Translations under genes and position numbers: made by a program | From: Niastella yeongjuensis | GTDB lineage: Bacteria; Bacteroidota; Bacteroidia; Chitinophagales; Chitinophagaceae | Assembly (NCBI RefSeq): GCF_900110245.1 | Contig: NZ_FOCZ01000007.1 | Span: 62,001-126,000 of the forward strand | DNA: 64,000 nucleotides | Direction: 5' to 3' | Notes under the pieces: model-generated | What the model was told of the DNA's origin: nothing | What the model saw: the letters and a program-made list of their open reading frames with translations, nothing else | The model's database searches: none | In this document: positions 44,117 to 51,327 of the stretch, one piece after another | How the letters are laid out: each line of letters begins with the position of its first letter | Position numbering within the stretch: position 1 is the stretch's first letter

Positions 44117-44185
44117 ATGGGAAAGATTATACTAATAGCGATAGCACTTGTTTACCTGGTAGGATGTGGAATTTCTTATATGTAA
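44117..44185 (+). CDS. Possible 22-residue lipopeptide (microprotein)
   Basis: ATG at 44117 opens a 22-codon frame encoding MGKIILIAIALVYLVGCGIS and two more residues. It looks like a lipoprotein signal peptide: a Lys after the start, a hydrophobic core, and the lipobox-like LVGC. If processed, only a six-residue lipidated peptide would remain. It is isolated in a long gap and is followed 83 bases later by a strong terminator, so it could be its own short transcript. Neither a clear promoter nor homology supports it, and such short frames arise by chance. Confidence 0.3.
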   Translation: MGKIILIAIALVYLVGCGISYM

Positions 44186-44267
44186 AAGACAAATAATTAA
44201 GTAAATAAACTTCTTCATAAATAGCAGTCATACAGTTTTTCTCATAAGCAGTTAGTTTTGGTTAACG

Positions 44268-44289
44268 AGGCCCCATTTCTATGGGGCCT
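44268..44289 (+). terminator. Rho-independent terminator
   Basis: AGGCCCCAT (44268-44276) pairs perfectly with ATGGGGCCT (44281-44289) around TTCT, followed by a T-rich stretch. Confidence 0.88.
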
Positions 44290-44524
44290 TTACTTTTTTA
44301 TACGCTTTTCCATTGTTGAAGCATTTGTAGATGAACCTCCCCAATGATAAATATTTACATGTATTGGCCGGTCTTCCCGAATTTTTTCCGCTGGTGTATT
44401 GATACGGAATATACTCCCCTTGTATAGGTATAACTACTGATTATCATTAACCGTTTTTTAATCTCACGTTTAGATTGCATTTTGCACCCGGCATCAACCG
44501 TTAGAACCTTCAAGTTATCGGCAC

Positions 44525-47017
44525 ATGAAAATTAAACTAACCTTGCTATGGGGCTTATTGTGTTATTTTTCCATTGACGTTATTGCTCAAAACAGATCAG
44601 GTAAAATAAGCGGCGTTATCACCGACGATAATGCCCAGCCTGTAGAATCAGCTACTGCTTCACTGCAGCGGGCCAAAGACTCCTCTCTTGTTAAAGTAGC
44701 CATTTCGGATAAATATGGATTGTTTGAATTTGAAAACCTGTCTGAAGGCGAGTACTTTATTACGGTTACCGCAGTAGGGTTTGCAAAAGCAGGAAGTAAA
44801 CGGTTTACCGTTGCATCGGCTTCTGTGTTTAAATTACCGTCCTTTCAGTTAAAAAGATCAGAAGCCAAATCGCTGGGTTCGGTAACGGTAACCGGCAAAA
44901 GGCCCCTCATCGAAAACAAGATCGATCGCATGGTGGTGAATGTAGAAGCTGCCCCCACCAATGCCGGCGCTACGGCCATGGAAGTGCTGGAAAAATCGCC
45001 GGGAGTAACCGTTAGTAACGAAGGGGAGATCAGTTTAAAGGGAAAACAGGGCGTGCGCGTAATGCTCGATGGAAAGCCTACGTATTTATCAGCTGCCGAC
45101 CTGGCCAATGTGCTGAAGAACCTGCCGGCCTCGGCGCTTGACCAGATAGAGATCATGACCAACCCGCCGGCCCGTTACGAGGCCAGCGGCAATTCGGGTA
45201 TCATCAACATAAAAACAAAGAAAAGCCTTAACGAAGGGTTTAATGGCAGCATCACCCAGGGCGGTACCGTTGGTATTTTTAAACGGGACAATGAATGGCT
45301 ATTCCCATTAAGGAGCACCAGCAGCATCAATATCAATTATCGCAAGGGAAAATGGAACCTGTTTGGGAATTACAACTACAACTATCGCGAAGGGAATAAC
45401 TTCCTTGACCTAACCCGCCGATTTTATGAAAAAGACGGTTCCCTGAACTCCACTTCCTATACGCATACCAATTTTGATTTCCACAATAACAACCATACGC
45501 TGAAACTGGGTTTTGATTACTATGCCGACAAAAAGAATGTTTTCGGTATTGTATTGAACGGGTTTGGCTTTTTTGGCCGTCCCACACCTTACAGCAACCA
45601 GGTAATCAGCCATCCCGATGGCAGCACAGAATCGGTACTGGCCACGTATAATACCAATAAGGTTAATTTCTTTAATTATTCAACCAATATCAATTACAAA
45701 CATGCTTTCGATTCAGCCGGCCGGGAGCTTACGGTTGACCTGGATTATATTGGCTATTCCAACAGGTCTAAAAACACCCTGTACACTTCCATTTACGATG
45801 GCAATGGCAGCAGTCTGGGCAGCCTGACCTTATTCGGCGACATTCCGGGTATCATAAACATCGTTTCTGTAAAAAGCGATTATGTACATCCGCTTAAGAA
45901 CAACCTTCGTTTTGATGCCGGTATTAAACTAAGCTTTGTAAAGAACGACAATGAGGTAGATTACCAGCGCAACGACGATGGTACCTGGAAACCCGATAAC
46001 CGCAGCAACCATTTTATTTATGAGGAAAACATCAATGCCGGGTATGTAAGCCTGAATAAGAAATGGAAGAAGAAATGGAGCGCCCAGGTAGGGCTGCGTG
46101 TTGAAAATACAATAGCAAAGGGAAACCAGGTTACCAACGATTCAGGTTTTACCCGGAATTACACCAACCTGTTTCCTACGGGGTACGTCAATTATGAGGT
46201 TAATAAACAACATGCATTCACCTTCTCTTACGGCCGGCGCATTGAGCGGCCCAATTACCAGGACCTTAATCCGTTCATCTGGTTCATCGATTCCCTGCAA
46301 TACCGCCAGGGAAACCCTTACCTGATGCCGCAGTATGCCAATAATTTTGAATTGCGTCATACGCTCAATGGTAAATTCACTACTACCTTTAACTACACGA
46401 TCACCGACGATGTGATTTCGCAGCTGTTAAAACAGAATACGGAAAAAAGGATCACTTACCTGACCACGGATAATGTAGCCCGGCTCAGGAATATTGGAGT
46501 GGCCGTGAATGCGCCATTTTCGCCGGTAAAGGGCTGGAGCGTGAATCTGTTTGTAAATGTGTTCAACAACCGGTATGAGGGTATTTATTATAATTCCTAC
46601 ACCGGTAACAACGATCCTATTAACCTGGATTATACTTCGGCAACGATAAACGTTAGTAACAATTTCAGTTTTAAAAAGGGATGGAGTGCAGAGCTGAGCG
46701 GCTGGTACCGGGGCAAAACAATAGAACAGCTCACGATTTCCGACCCTATGTATTTTATGAACGTGGGTGCGCAAAAACTGGTAATGAAAGGAAAGGGAAC
46801 CGTGCGATTAAACATGCGCGACCCGTTTCACTGGCAGCAATTCAGGGGACGCACGCTGTACAGCGATATCGATGTAAAAATATTCAACAAGTGGGACAAC
46901 AGGAATATAACCGCCACTTTCAGTTACCGCTTTGGTAAAAGTTCGGTAGCCCAGGCCCGCCGCCGGACCAGCGGCGTTACCGATGAACAGAACCGGGCCG
47001 GGGGAGGACAGCAATAG
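44525..47017 (+). CDS. Outer-membrane beta-barrel receptor (TonB-dependent type), copy 2
   Basis: An 830-residue paralogue of the receptor at 41336. It has a signal peptide (LTLLWGLLCYFSIDVIAQ), a carboxypeptidase-regulatory-like domain (about 23-105), and a plug segment with AMEVLEKSPGVTVSNEGEISLKGKQ and LDQIEIMTNPPARYEASGN. The long barrel ends ATFSYRFGKSS, followed by an Arg/Gly-rich tail (ARRRTSGVTDEQNRAGGG). The two copies share the order of domains and many barrel strands but differ clearly, so the duplication is old. This copy lacks the operator-like dyad of copy 1. A 234-base gap with heptamer repeats separates it from yajQ. Confidence 0.87.
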   Translation: MKIKLTLLWGLLCYFSIDVIAQNRSGKISGVITDDNAQPVESATASLQRAKDSSLVKVAISDKYGLFEFENLSEGEYFITVTAVGFAKAGSKRFTVASASVFKLPSFQLKRSEAKSLGSVTVTGKRPLIENKIDRMVVNVEAAPTNAGATAMEVLEKSPGVTVSNEGEISLKGKQGVRVMLDGKPTYLSAADLANVLKNLPASALDQIEIMTNPPARYEASGNSGIINIKTKKSLNEGFNGSITQGGTVGIFKRDNEWLFPLRSTSSININYRKGKWNLFGNYNYNYREGNNFLDLTRRFYEKDGSLNSTSYTHTNFDFHNNNHTLKLGFDYYADKKNVFGIVLNGFGFFGRPTPYSNQVISHPDGSTESVLATYNTNKVNFFNYSTNINYKHAFDSAGRELTVDLDYIGYSNRSKNTLYTSIYDGNGSSLGSLTLFGDIPGIINIVSVKSDYVHPLKNNLRFDAGIKLSFVKNDNEVDYQRNDDGTWKPDNRSNHFIYEENINAGYVSLNKKWKKKWSAQVGLRVENTIAKGNQVTNDSGFTRNYTNLFPTGYVNYEVNKQHAFTFSYGRRIERPNYQDLNPFIWFIDSLQYRQGNPYLMPQYANNFELRHTLNGKFTTTFNYTITDDVISQLLKQNTEKRITYLTTDNVARLRNIGVAVNAPFSPVKGWSVNLFVNVFNNRYEGIYYNSYTGNNDPINLDYTSATINVSNNFSFKKGWSAELSGWYRGKTIEQLTISDPMYFMNVGAQKLVMKGKGTVRLNMRDPFHWQQFRGRTLYSDIDVKIFNKWDNRNITATFSYRFGKSSVAQARRRTSGVTDEQNRAGGGQQ

Positions 47018-47020
47018 GAA

Positions 47021-47080
47021 GAGGGCAGAAGGCAGAAGGCAGAGGGCAGAAGGCAGAGGGCAGAAAAGAAAGGCGGTAGG
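47021..47080. repeat. GGGCAGA/AGGCAGA heptamer array
   Basis: About seven units follow the receptor stop codon, ending in AAAGAAAGGCGGTAGG as at 33712 and 40140. Confidence 0.88.
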
Positions 47081-47106
47081 TATGGGCAGCGCTTGTTTTA
47101 AGGAAT

Positions 47107-47122
47107 CCCCTCCTGGGAGGGG
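47107..47122. repeat. C/G-rich palindrome, second copy
   Basis: CCCCTCC and GGAGGGG separated by two bases, followed by CAGGGGTGGG. It pairs with the element at 40294. GTAACAGGTAACT-like words follow to about 47194. Confidence 0.7.
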
Positions 47123-47258
47123 CAGGGGTGGGTTTGATAACCAGAAACCGTGAACAAGCAACCGGTAACAGGTAACTCGCAACCGGTAACCAGTTTTTCC
47201 CTACTTTCGTAGTTCGTTCCGTTAGTTCGGCACGCCCCTTTTTTTAAAATTTTACGCT

Positions 47259-47750
47259 ATGCCTTCGTTTGACATTGTAAGCAAGGTGGATGCACAGGCA
47301 CTGGACAATGCAGTGAATGTTACCACCAAGGAAATCACCAATCGTTTCGACTTTAAAGGTTCACACGTGGAGATCAAACTCGATAAGAAAGAGTTCAAGA
47401 TCAACATTGAAACAGAAGATGACATGAAAATGCGCCAGCTGATCGATGTATTGATCAACCGGGCACACAAACAAAACATTGCCCCCGAAGCGTTCGACCT
47501 CAGCAAAGAGTCGTACCAAAGCGGCAAAATGACCAAACAGGAAGTATCAGTTCGCAACGGACTGAAACAGGAAGACGCCAAAAAAGTGGTAAAACTGATC
47601 AAAGATTCCGGATTAAAAGTACAGGCCTCCATTATGGATGATATGGTACGGGTAACCGGCAAAAAGATCGATGACCTGCAGGAAGTAATTGCCCTGTGCC
47701 GCGGCGCCGAATTGGGCATTCCATTACAGTATGAGAATATGAGAAGTTAG
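47259..47750 (+). CDS. yajQ: YajQ-family nucleotide-binding protein
   Basis: A 163-residue protein made of two ferredoxin-like domains. The N-terminus MPSFDIVSKVDAQALDNAVN, the segment TNRFDFKGSHVEI and the ending GAELGIPLQYENMR are the signature of the family. In Xanthomonas a member binds cyclic di-GMP and acts with a transcription factor; in E. coli, nucleotide and RNA binding have been reported. The physiological role here is unknown. An imperfect -7 box (TACTTTCG at 47202-47209) precedes the gene by about 50 bases. No partner gene is adjacent. Confidence 0.94.
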   Translation: MPSFDIVSKVDAQALDNAVNVTTKEITNRFDFKGSHVEIKLDKKEFKINIETEDDMKMRQLIDVLINRAHKQNIAPEAFDLSKESYQSGKMTKQEVSVRNGLKQEDAKKVVKLIKDSGLKVQASIMDDMVRVTGKKIDDLQEVIALCRGAELGIPLQYENMRS

Positions 47751-48081
47751 CTATAAGCCATACTGCTTACAGCTAAGAGATGTTTTCGATGTGGATAACC
47801 GGGTGCACAACAGGTGCATAACAACAGTCCGGATATTTTGGAATGGAAATTATATAATAAGTATCTTAGATATAGAAAATCGCAGTAGGCTAGTAAAATG
47901 GTTCAATGCGATTAGCGGAAAGCATTGGGTACACAGGTTATACGTGCTCGTAGCAGGTATAAAATGGATCCGGTGCTTTCTTTTTTATTTCTTGCCTGAA
48001 AAAATTTATTTTTACCCGCCGGTTTATTAATTTTCTTTTTTTCTTTAATAAATTATTAAAAAAGTCAGGAATTAAATTTAA

Positions 48082-48113
48082 TTTGGCGGAGTTATACCGG
48101 AAGGCTAATTTTG
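48082..48113 (+). promoter_or_regulatory. Bacteroidota promoter (TTTG-N20-TAATTTTG) for rpmE
   Basis: TTTG at 48082-48085 and TAATTTTG at 48106-48113 are separated by 20 bases. The predicted start is near 48120. Confidence 0.8.
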
Positions 48114-48155
48114 CGGCTTTGCTGCTAAAACCAGTATAATATTTACAATAACAGG

Positions 48156-48177
48156 GTATACCGCAAAATCGGTGTAC
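48156..48177 (+). promoter_or_regulatory. Candidate L31 leader hairpin
   Basis: GTATACCG (48156-48163) pairs with CGGTGTAC (48170-48177), with one G-U pair, around a six-base loop. It lies midway in the 77-base leader, 19 bases before the rpmE ATG. Leader-based L31 autoregulation is known in other phyla; here it is inferred. Confidence 0.4.
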
Positions 48178-48196
48178 AATTAAAAATCAAAGAGTT

Positions 48197-48448
48197 ATGA
48201 AAAAGGGACTTCATCCTGAAAGTTATCGGTTCGTTGTTTTTAAAGATATGAGTAACGGGCATCAGTTCCTCAGCCGTTCTACTTCGCCTACTAAAGAAAC
48301 TGTGAAATGGGAAGACGGCAACGAATATCCTCTGATCAAATTGGAAATTTCAAATATGTCTCACCCCTTCTTTACCGGCCAAAATGTACTGGTAGATACT
48401 GCGGGTAGAATTGATAAATTCAAGAAACGTTACGAAAAGAAAAAATAA
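48197..48448 (+). CDS. rpmE2: 50S ribosomal protein L31, type B
   Basis: An 83-residue ribosomal protein that bridges the two subunits. It lacks the four zinc-binding cysteines of type A L31 and shows the type B pattern: [40 protein letters not shown] and a lysine-rich end. Zinc-free copies replace zinc-bound ones under zinc shortage in some bacteria, but most Bacteroidota appear to rely on the type B form alone, so zinc regulation should not be assumed. It has a strong promoter, a short leader with a hairpin and a terminator. Confidence 0.95.
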   Translation: MKKGLHPESYRFVVFKDMSNGHQFLSRSTSPTKETVKWEDGNEYPLIKLEISNMSHPFFTGQNVLVDTAGRIDKFKKRYEKKK

Positions 48449-48495
48449 AAAGCGTAATTTCAATACAAACATTTTTGTTTTTCATGGCTATACTT

Positions 48496-48526
48496 TCCCT
48501 TTCCTTGTCTAAGGAAGGGGATTTTT
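48496..48526 (+). terminator. Rho-independent terminator after rpmE2
   Basis: TCCCTTTCCTT (48496-48506) pairs with AAGGAAGGGGA (48511-48521), one G-U pair, four-base loop, then five T. Confidence 0.88.
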
Positions 48527-48780
48527 GTTTTAGCCCCTCCACAAACATTTCTCCAACAGCTTCGCAGCATTCTTCCAAATAGTATTGCAGATAGCAGTGT
48601 AATGGTACCATAATGGTAATCAGATTGCCTGCGTATTGCACCGGGATAGCCTGGGTACTCTACAGGGATATACTGTCCCAAGGCCATTCCCAGGCAACTC
48701 TCAGGCAATACTTAGGGAATACCCGGGCCATTAAGCTACTATTCCAACACCAATTCGCTGTGGTTAACTGAAAAATGACT

Positions 48781-48788
48781 TAAGTTTG
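48781..48788 (+). promoter_or_regulatory. Bacteroidota -7 element (TAAGTTTG)
   Basis: Exact TAnnTTTG match 18 bases before the ATG of the GlmU-like gene. -33 is weak. Confidence 0.55.
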
Positions 48789-48805
48789 GCTCAGAACCAA
48801 GAAAT

Positions 48806-49873
48806 ATGAACAAACGGGTCTTTCTGTCAGATAAAGAAGTTGCAGATCATTTATATCCTTTTACCCAAACCCGCGCTGTGGCCGATATCCGTATCGGTAT
48901 CCTTACCATCAGGGAGAAATGGGAACGCCTGTTGAACCAGCCTGTATATATCCTGAAGAAGGATGAGCAACCACCGGCCGACGCCATTGTATTTGCCGCT
49001 AACATTATTCCAACCAAAGCTTTTATTGAATCGATGTTTGAAGGCAATGGTGACCCGGAACCAACCCGGGAACCCGATTACAGCCTGGTAAAGATCATTC
49101 AATACCCATGGCATATCTTTCAATTTAACGACTGGGCCCTGCGGGAAGACTTTACCTTGCTTACCAATAATCGGGTTTCTGCGCCTATCCCCGAAACCGT
49201 ACAAACTGTTAGTCCTGACAATATATTTATTGAAACGGGCGCCATCCTGAGCCATTGCCTGTTGAACGCATCAACCGGTCCCATTTATATTGGGAAAAAC
49301 GCAGAGATATTAGAAGGGTCGCTGATCAGGGGGCCTTTTTCGCTGGGCGAAGGCGCGCTGGTAAAAATGGGCGCTAAAATATATGGCGCCACCACTATTG
49401 GCCCGTATTGCCTGGCAGGTGGCGAGATCAAAAACTCCATTTTGTTTGCTTATTCCAACAAGGCGCACGACGGTTACCTGGGCGATTCGGTATTAGGCGA
49501 GTGGTGCAACCTCGGCGCCGGTACCTCCAATTCAAACATTAAGAATACCGCCAGCGAAGTGAATGTATGGCATTATCATAGCCGTGAATACCTGAAAGCC
49601 GGGCTCAAATGCGGTTTACTGATGGGTGATTATTCGCGGGCCGCCATCAATACCTCGTTCAATACCGGAACGGTGGTGGGCGTATGCGCCAATGTATTTG
49701 GCGAAGGCATGCCCCCCAAATTCATCCCCAATTTTACCTGGGGCAACAAGGGGTTGAGCCTGTATGAATTTGAAAAAGCCCTGTCAGATATCCGCAATTG
49801 GAAAAAATTAAAAAATCAGGAGCTCACAGAAGTCGAAATAACTCAATTGAAACATATTTTTGGGCAATCATAA
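48806..49873 (+). CDS. GlmU-like sugar nucleotidyltransferase-related protein with left-handed beta-helix
   Basis: A 355-residue protein of the GlmU family found in Bacteroidota. The first 130 residues lack the usual GGxGTR nucleotidyltransferase loop and start MNKRVFLSDKEVADHLYPFTQTRAVADIRIG, so classic sugar-nucleotide transfer is doubtful for this half. Residues 140-300 show hexapeptide turns (IYIGKNAEILEGSLIRGPF, VKMGAKIYGATTIG) typical of left-handed beta-helix acyltransferases. tpiA follows after 31 bases, so the two probably form an operon. A role in hexosamine or cell-wall sugar metabolism is an inference from the family name. Confidence 0.8.
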   Translation: MNKRVFLSDKEVADHLYPFTQTRAVADIRIGILTIREKWERLLNQPVYILKKDEQPPADAIVFAANIIPTKAFIESMFEGNGDPEPTREPDYSLVKIIQYPWHIFQFNDWALREDFTLLTNNRVSAPIPETVQTVSPDNIFIETGAILSHCLLNASTGPIYIGKNAEILEGSLIRGPFSLGEGALVKMGAKIYGATTIGPYCLAGGEIKNSILFAYSNKAHDGYLGDSVLGEWCNLGAGTSNSNIKNTASEVNVWHYHSREYLKAGLKCGLLMGDYSRAAINTSFNTGTVVGVCANVFGEGMPPKFIPNFTWGNKGLSLYEFEKALSDIRNWKKLKNQELTEVEITQLKHIFGQS

Positions 49874-49904
49874 AAGCCTTCACCACTAAAAAAGACGATT
49901 TCTT

Positions 49905-50666
49905 ATGCGCAAACAAATTGCAGCGGCTAACTGGAAGATGAATTGTACCTACCAACAGGGTGAACAGTTACTCGATGAGATCCTTTCTGCCAACATTGAA
50001 TTGAAAGCACACCAGCAAACCATTTTTGCTGTTCCGTTCCCTTACCTCATTATGGCAAAAAGTGAAACCGAAGAAGAGAACAACTACTTTGTAGCTGCCC
50101 AGAATTGTTATAATAAAAAATCCGGCGCTTATACCGGTGAGGTATCAGTTGAAATGCTGCAATCGATCGGTATTCAATTTTGCGTGCTGGGACATAGCGA
50201 GCGCCGTGAATATTTTCAGGAATCGAATAAAATGCTGGCCGAGAAACTGGATCTGTGCCTGCAATACAATATCACTCCCATCTTCTGCTGTGGCGAGCCG
50301 TTGAACATTCGCGAAGCCGGCACCCAGAACAGTTATGTGGAAACCCAATTAAAAGAATCCCTGTTCCATTTATCAGAGGCAGACATCAAACGTATTGTGA
50401 TAGCCTACGAACCAATTTGGGCAATTGGTACCGGTAAAACCGCTACTTCCGAACAGGCACAGGAAATGCATGCCTTTTTGCGCAGTGTGCTGGCCAAACA
50501 ATATGGTGCAGCAACTGCCGATGAAATTTCCATCTTATATGGTGGCAGCGTAAAAGCCAATAATGCGAAAGAATTGTTCAGCTGTCCTGATGTTGATGGC
50601 GGACTGGTTGGCGGCGCTTCTTTAAATGCAGGTGAGTTTATTACGATCATAAATAGTTTAAAATAG
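49905..50666 (+). CDS. tpiA: Triosephosphate isomerase
   Basis: A 253-residue TIM-barrel enzyme interconverting dihydroxyacetone phosphate and glyceraldehyde-3-phosphate. All catalytic residues are present: Asn9 and Lys11 in ANWKMN, His97 in VLGHSERR and Glu170 in AYEPIWAIGTG. The flexible loop GTGKTA and the phosphate-binding YGGSVK and GGLVGGASL are also intact. It is the second gene after the GlmU-like gene. Its stop codon runs directly into a GGGCAGA heptamer array. Confidence 0.97.
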   Translation: MRKQIAAANWKMNCTYQQGEQLLDEILSANIELKAHQQTIFAVPFPYLIMAKSETEEENNYFVAAQNCYNKKSGAYTGEVSVEMLQSIGIQFCVLGHSERREYFQESNKMLAEKLDLCLQYNITPIFCCGEPLNIREAGTQNSYVETQLKESLFHLSEADIKRIVIAYEPIWAIGTGKTATSEQAQEMHAFLRSVLAKQYGAATADEISILYGGSVKANNAKELFSCPDVDGGLVGGASLNAGEFITIINSLK

Positions 50667-50793
50667 GGCAGAAGGCAGAGAGCAGAAGGCAGAGATAAAT
50701 ACACTTCTTCGCGGCAGCGTAGACGTCCTGGTCGTGACGGCTTCAGCCTTACAACGGCTCTTTTCTCTGCCCTCTGCCTGCTGCCCTTTGCCC
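50666..50793. repeat. Opposed heptamer arrays forming a large inverted repeat
   Basis: GGGCAGAAGGCAGAG units at 50666-50694 are matched by complementary CTCTGCCCTCTGCC units at 50765-50793. Between them lies the second copy of the 22-base dispersed repeat (50698-50719). An RNA crossing this region could fold into a long hairpin and may end tpiA transcription. Confidence 0.8.
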
Positions 50794-50893
50794 GTTTTCA
50801 CTAATGTAAATTAGCTGTTAAAATAGGTTAACTTATCCCCATTGTCCATGAATGGAGTGATCTTTGTTTAAGCAAAAACGGGAGGATCTGTTT

Positions 50894-51322
50894 ATGGAAC
50901 ATTCAAAGGCATTACAGGTATTATCCTGGCAGCACAAGGAAGATCGGCTTAAGTGCCGTGAGTTTCTAAAAGACATCCAGCAGCAACGCGATAAATCAGG
51001 CATCCGGCAACGGATCGTTCAATTCTGGAAAAACGAGCTCCAAAAGCATGTGGATGCAGAAGAGGCGATATTATTTCCTTTTTTGTTGAAGCATCAATTC
51101 CCATTTCCCTTCATGAACATCTTAAAACGCGAACACGAAACCATTCGCCTGTTGGCAGAACGGCTAAACCGCAATGACGAAGACTATTATTTATATAAAG
51201 CCTTCATTAAGCTGGTTGACCAACACTGTCATTTTGAAGATGAGTTCATTTTCAAAAAAATGGAAGAAGACATTTCCCAAAAGGATCTGGCGCAACTGGA
51301 ATTATCCCTGCAAAAGGTTTAA
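50894..51322 (+). CDS. Hemerythrin-like (HHE) cation-binding protein
   Basis: A 142-residue four-helix-bundle protein. Candidate di-iron ligands are visible in WQHKEDR (near residue 14), HVDAEE (HxxxE, near 53), KREHETI (near 78) and DQHCHFEDEF (near 118-125), the spacing expected for the hemerythrin/HHE family. Such proteins bind oxygen or nitric oxide or sense iron and redox state. A TTG ten codons upstream is in frame, but the ATG at 50894, with GGGAGG seven to twelve bases before it, is preferred. The convergent flippase gene ends five bases downstream. Confidence 0.85.
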   Translation: MEHSKALQVLSWQHKEDRLKCREFLKDIQQQRDKSGIRQRIVQFWKNELQKHVDAEEAILFPFLLKHQFPFPFMNILKREHETIRLLAERLNRNDEDYYLYKAFIKLVDQHCHFEDEFIFKKMEEDISQKDLAQLELSLQKV

Positions 51323-51327
51323 TGCGA

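Larger units (their letters stand above)
43799..44524. other. 726-base gap between the two receptor genes
   Basis: A/T-rich region with one possible 22-codon gene (44117-44185) and a strong terminator (44268-44289). The remainder (43799-44100 and 44300-44524) shows no repeat array and no exact TAnnTTTG promoter. Confidence 0.7.
47751..48196. other. Gap between yajQ and rpmE
   Basis: No credible gene. It contains a DnaA-box-like word (TGTGGATAA at 47790-47798) with two degenerate neighbours, an A/T-rich stretch (about 48000-48080), the rpmE promoter and a short leader with one hairpin. Confidence 0.75.
48449..48805. other. Gap between rpmE2 and the GlmU-like gene
   Basis: A terminator lies at 48496-48526. 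The stretch 48640-48740 contains irregular repeats of words such as GGGATA, CCCAGGCA and GGGAATACCC without a clear unit. A -7 element at 48781 serves the next gene. Opposite-strand frames here have no recognisable protein. Confidence 0.7.

Noticed and set aside
47785..47825. Possible replication origin: an exact DnaA box (TGTGGATAA) with two degenerate neighbours at 12-base spacing, followed by an A/T-rich stretch.
   Set aside because: Only one exact box is present, which is expected about once per 130 kb by chance. Highly expressed ribosomal and translation genes on both sides point the same way (rpmI, rplT, rpmE2 all on plus), so there is no leading-strand switch. GC-skew analysis of the genome would settle it.
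47791..48030. A 79-codon plus-strand frame starting with GTG after yajQ.
   Set aside because: No recognisable domain, low-quality aromatic-rich composition, no promoter, and it crosses the A/T-rich region.
48460..48708. An 82-codon minus-strand frame between rpmE2 and the GlmU-like gene.
   Set aside because: It reads through the complement of the rpmE2 terminator and irregular repeats and has no recognisable domain.
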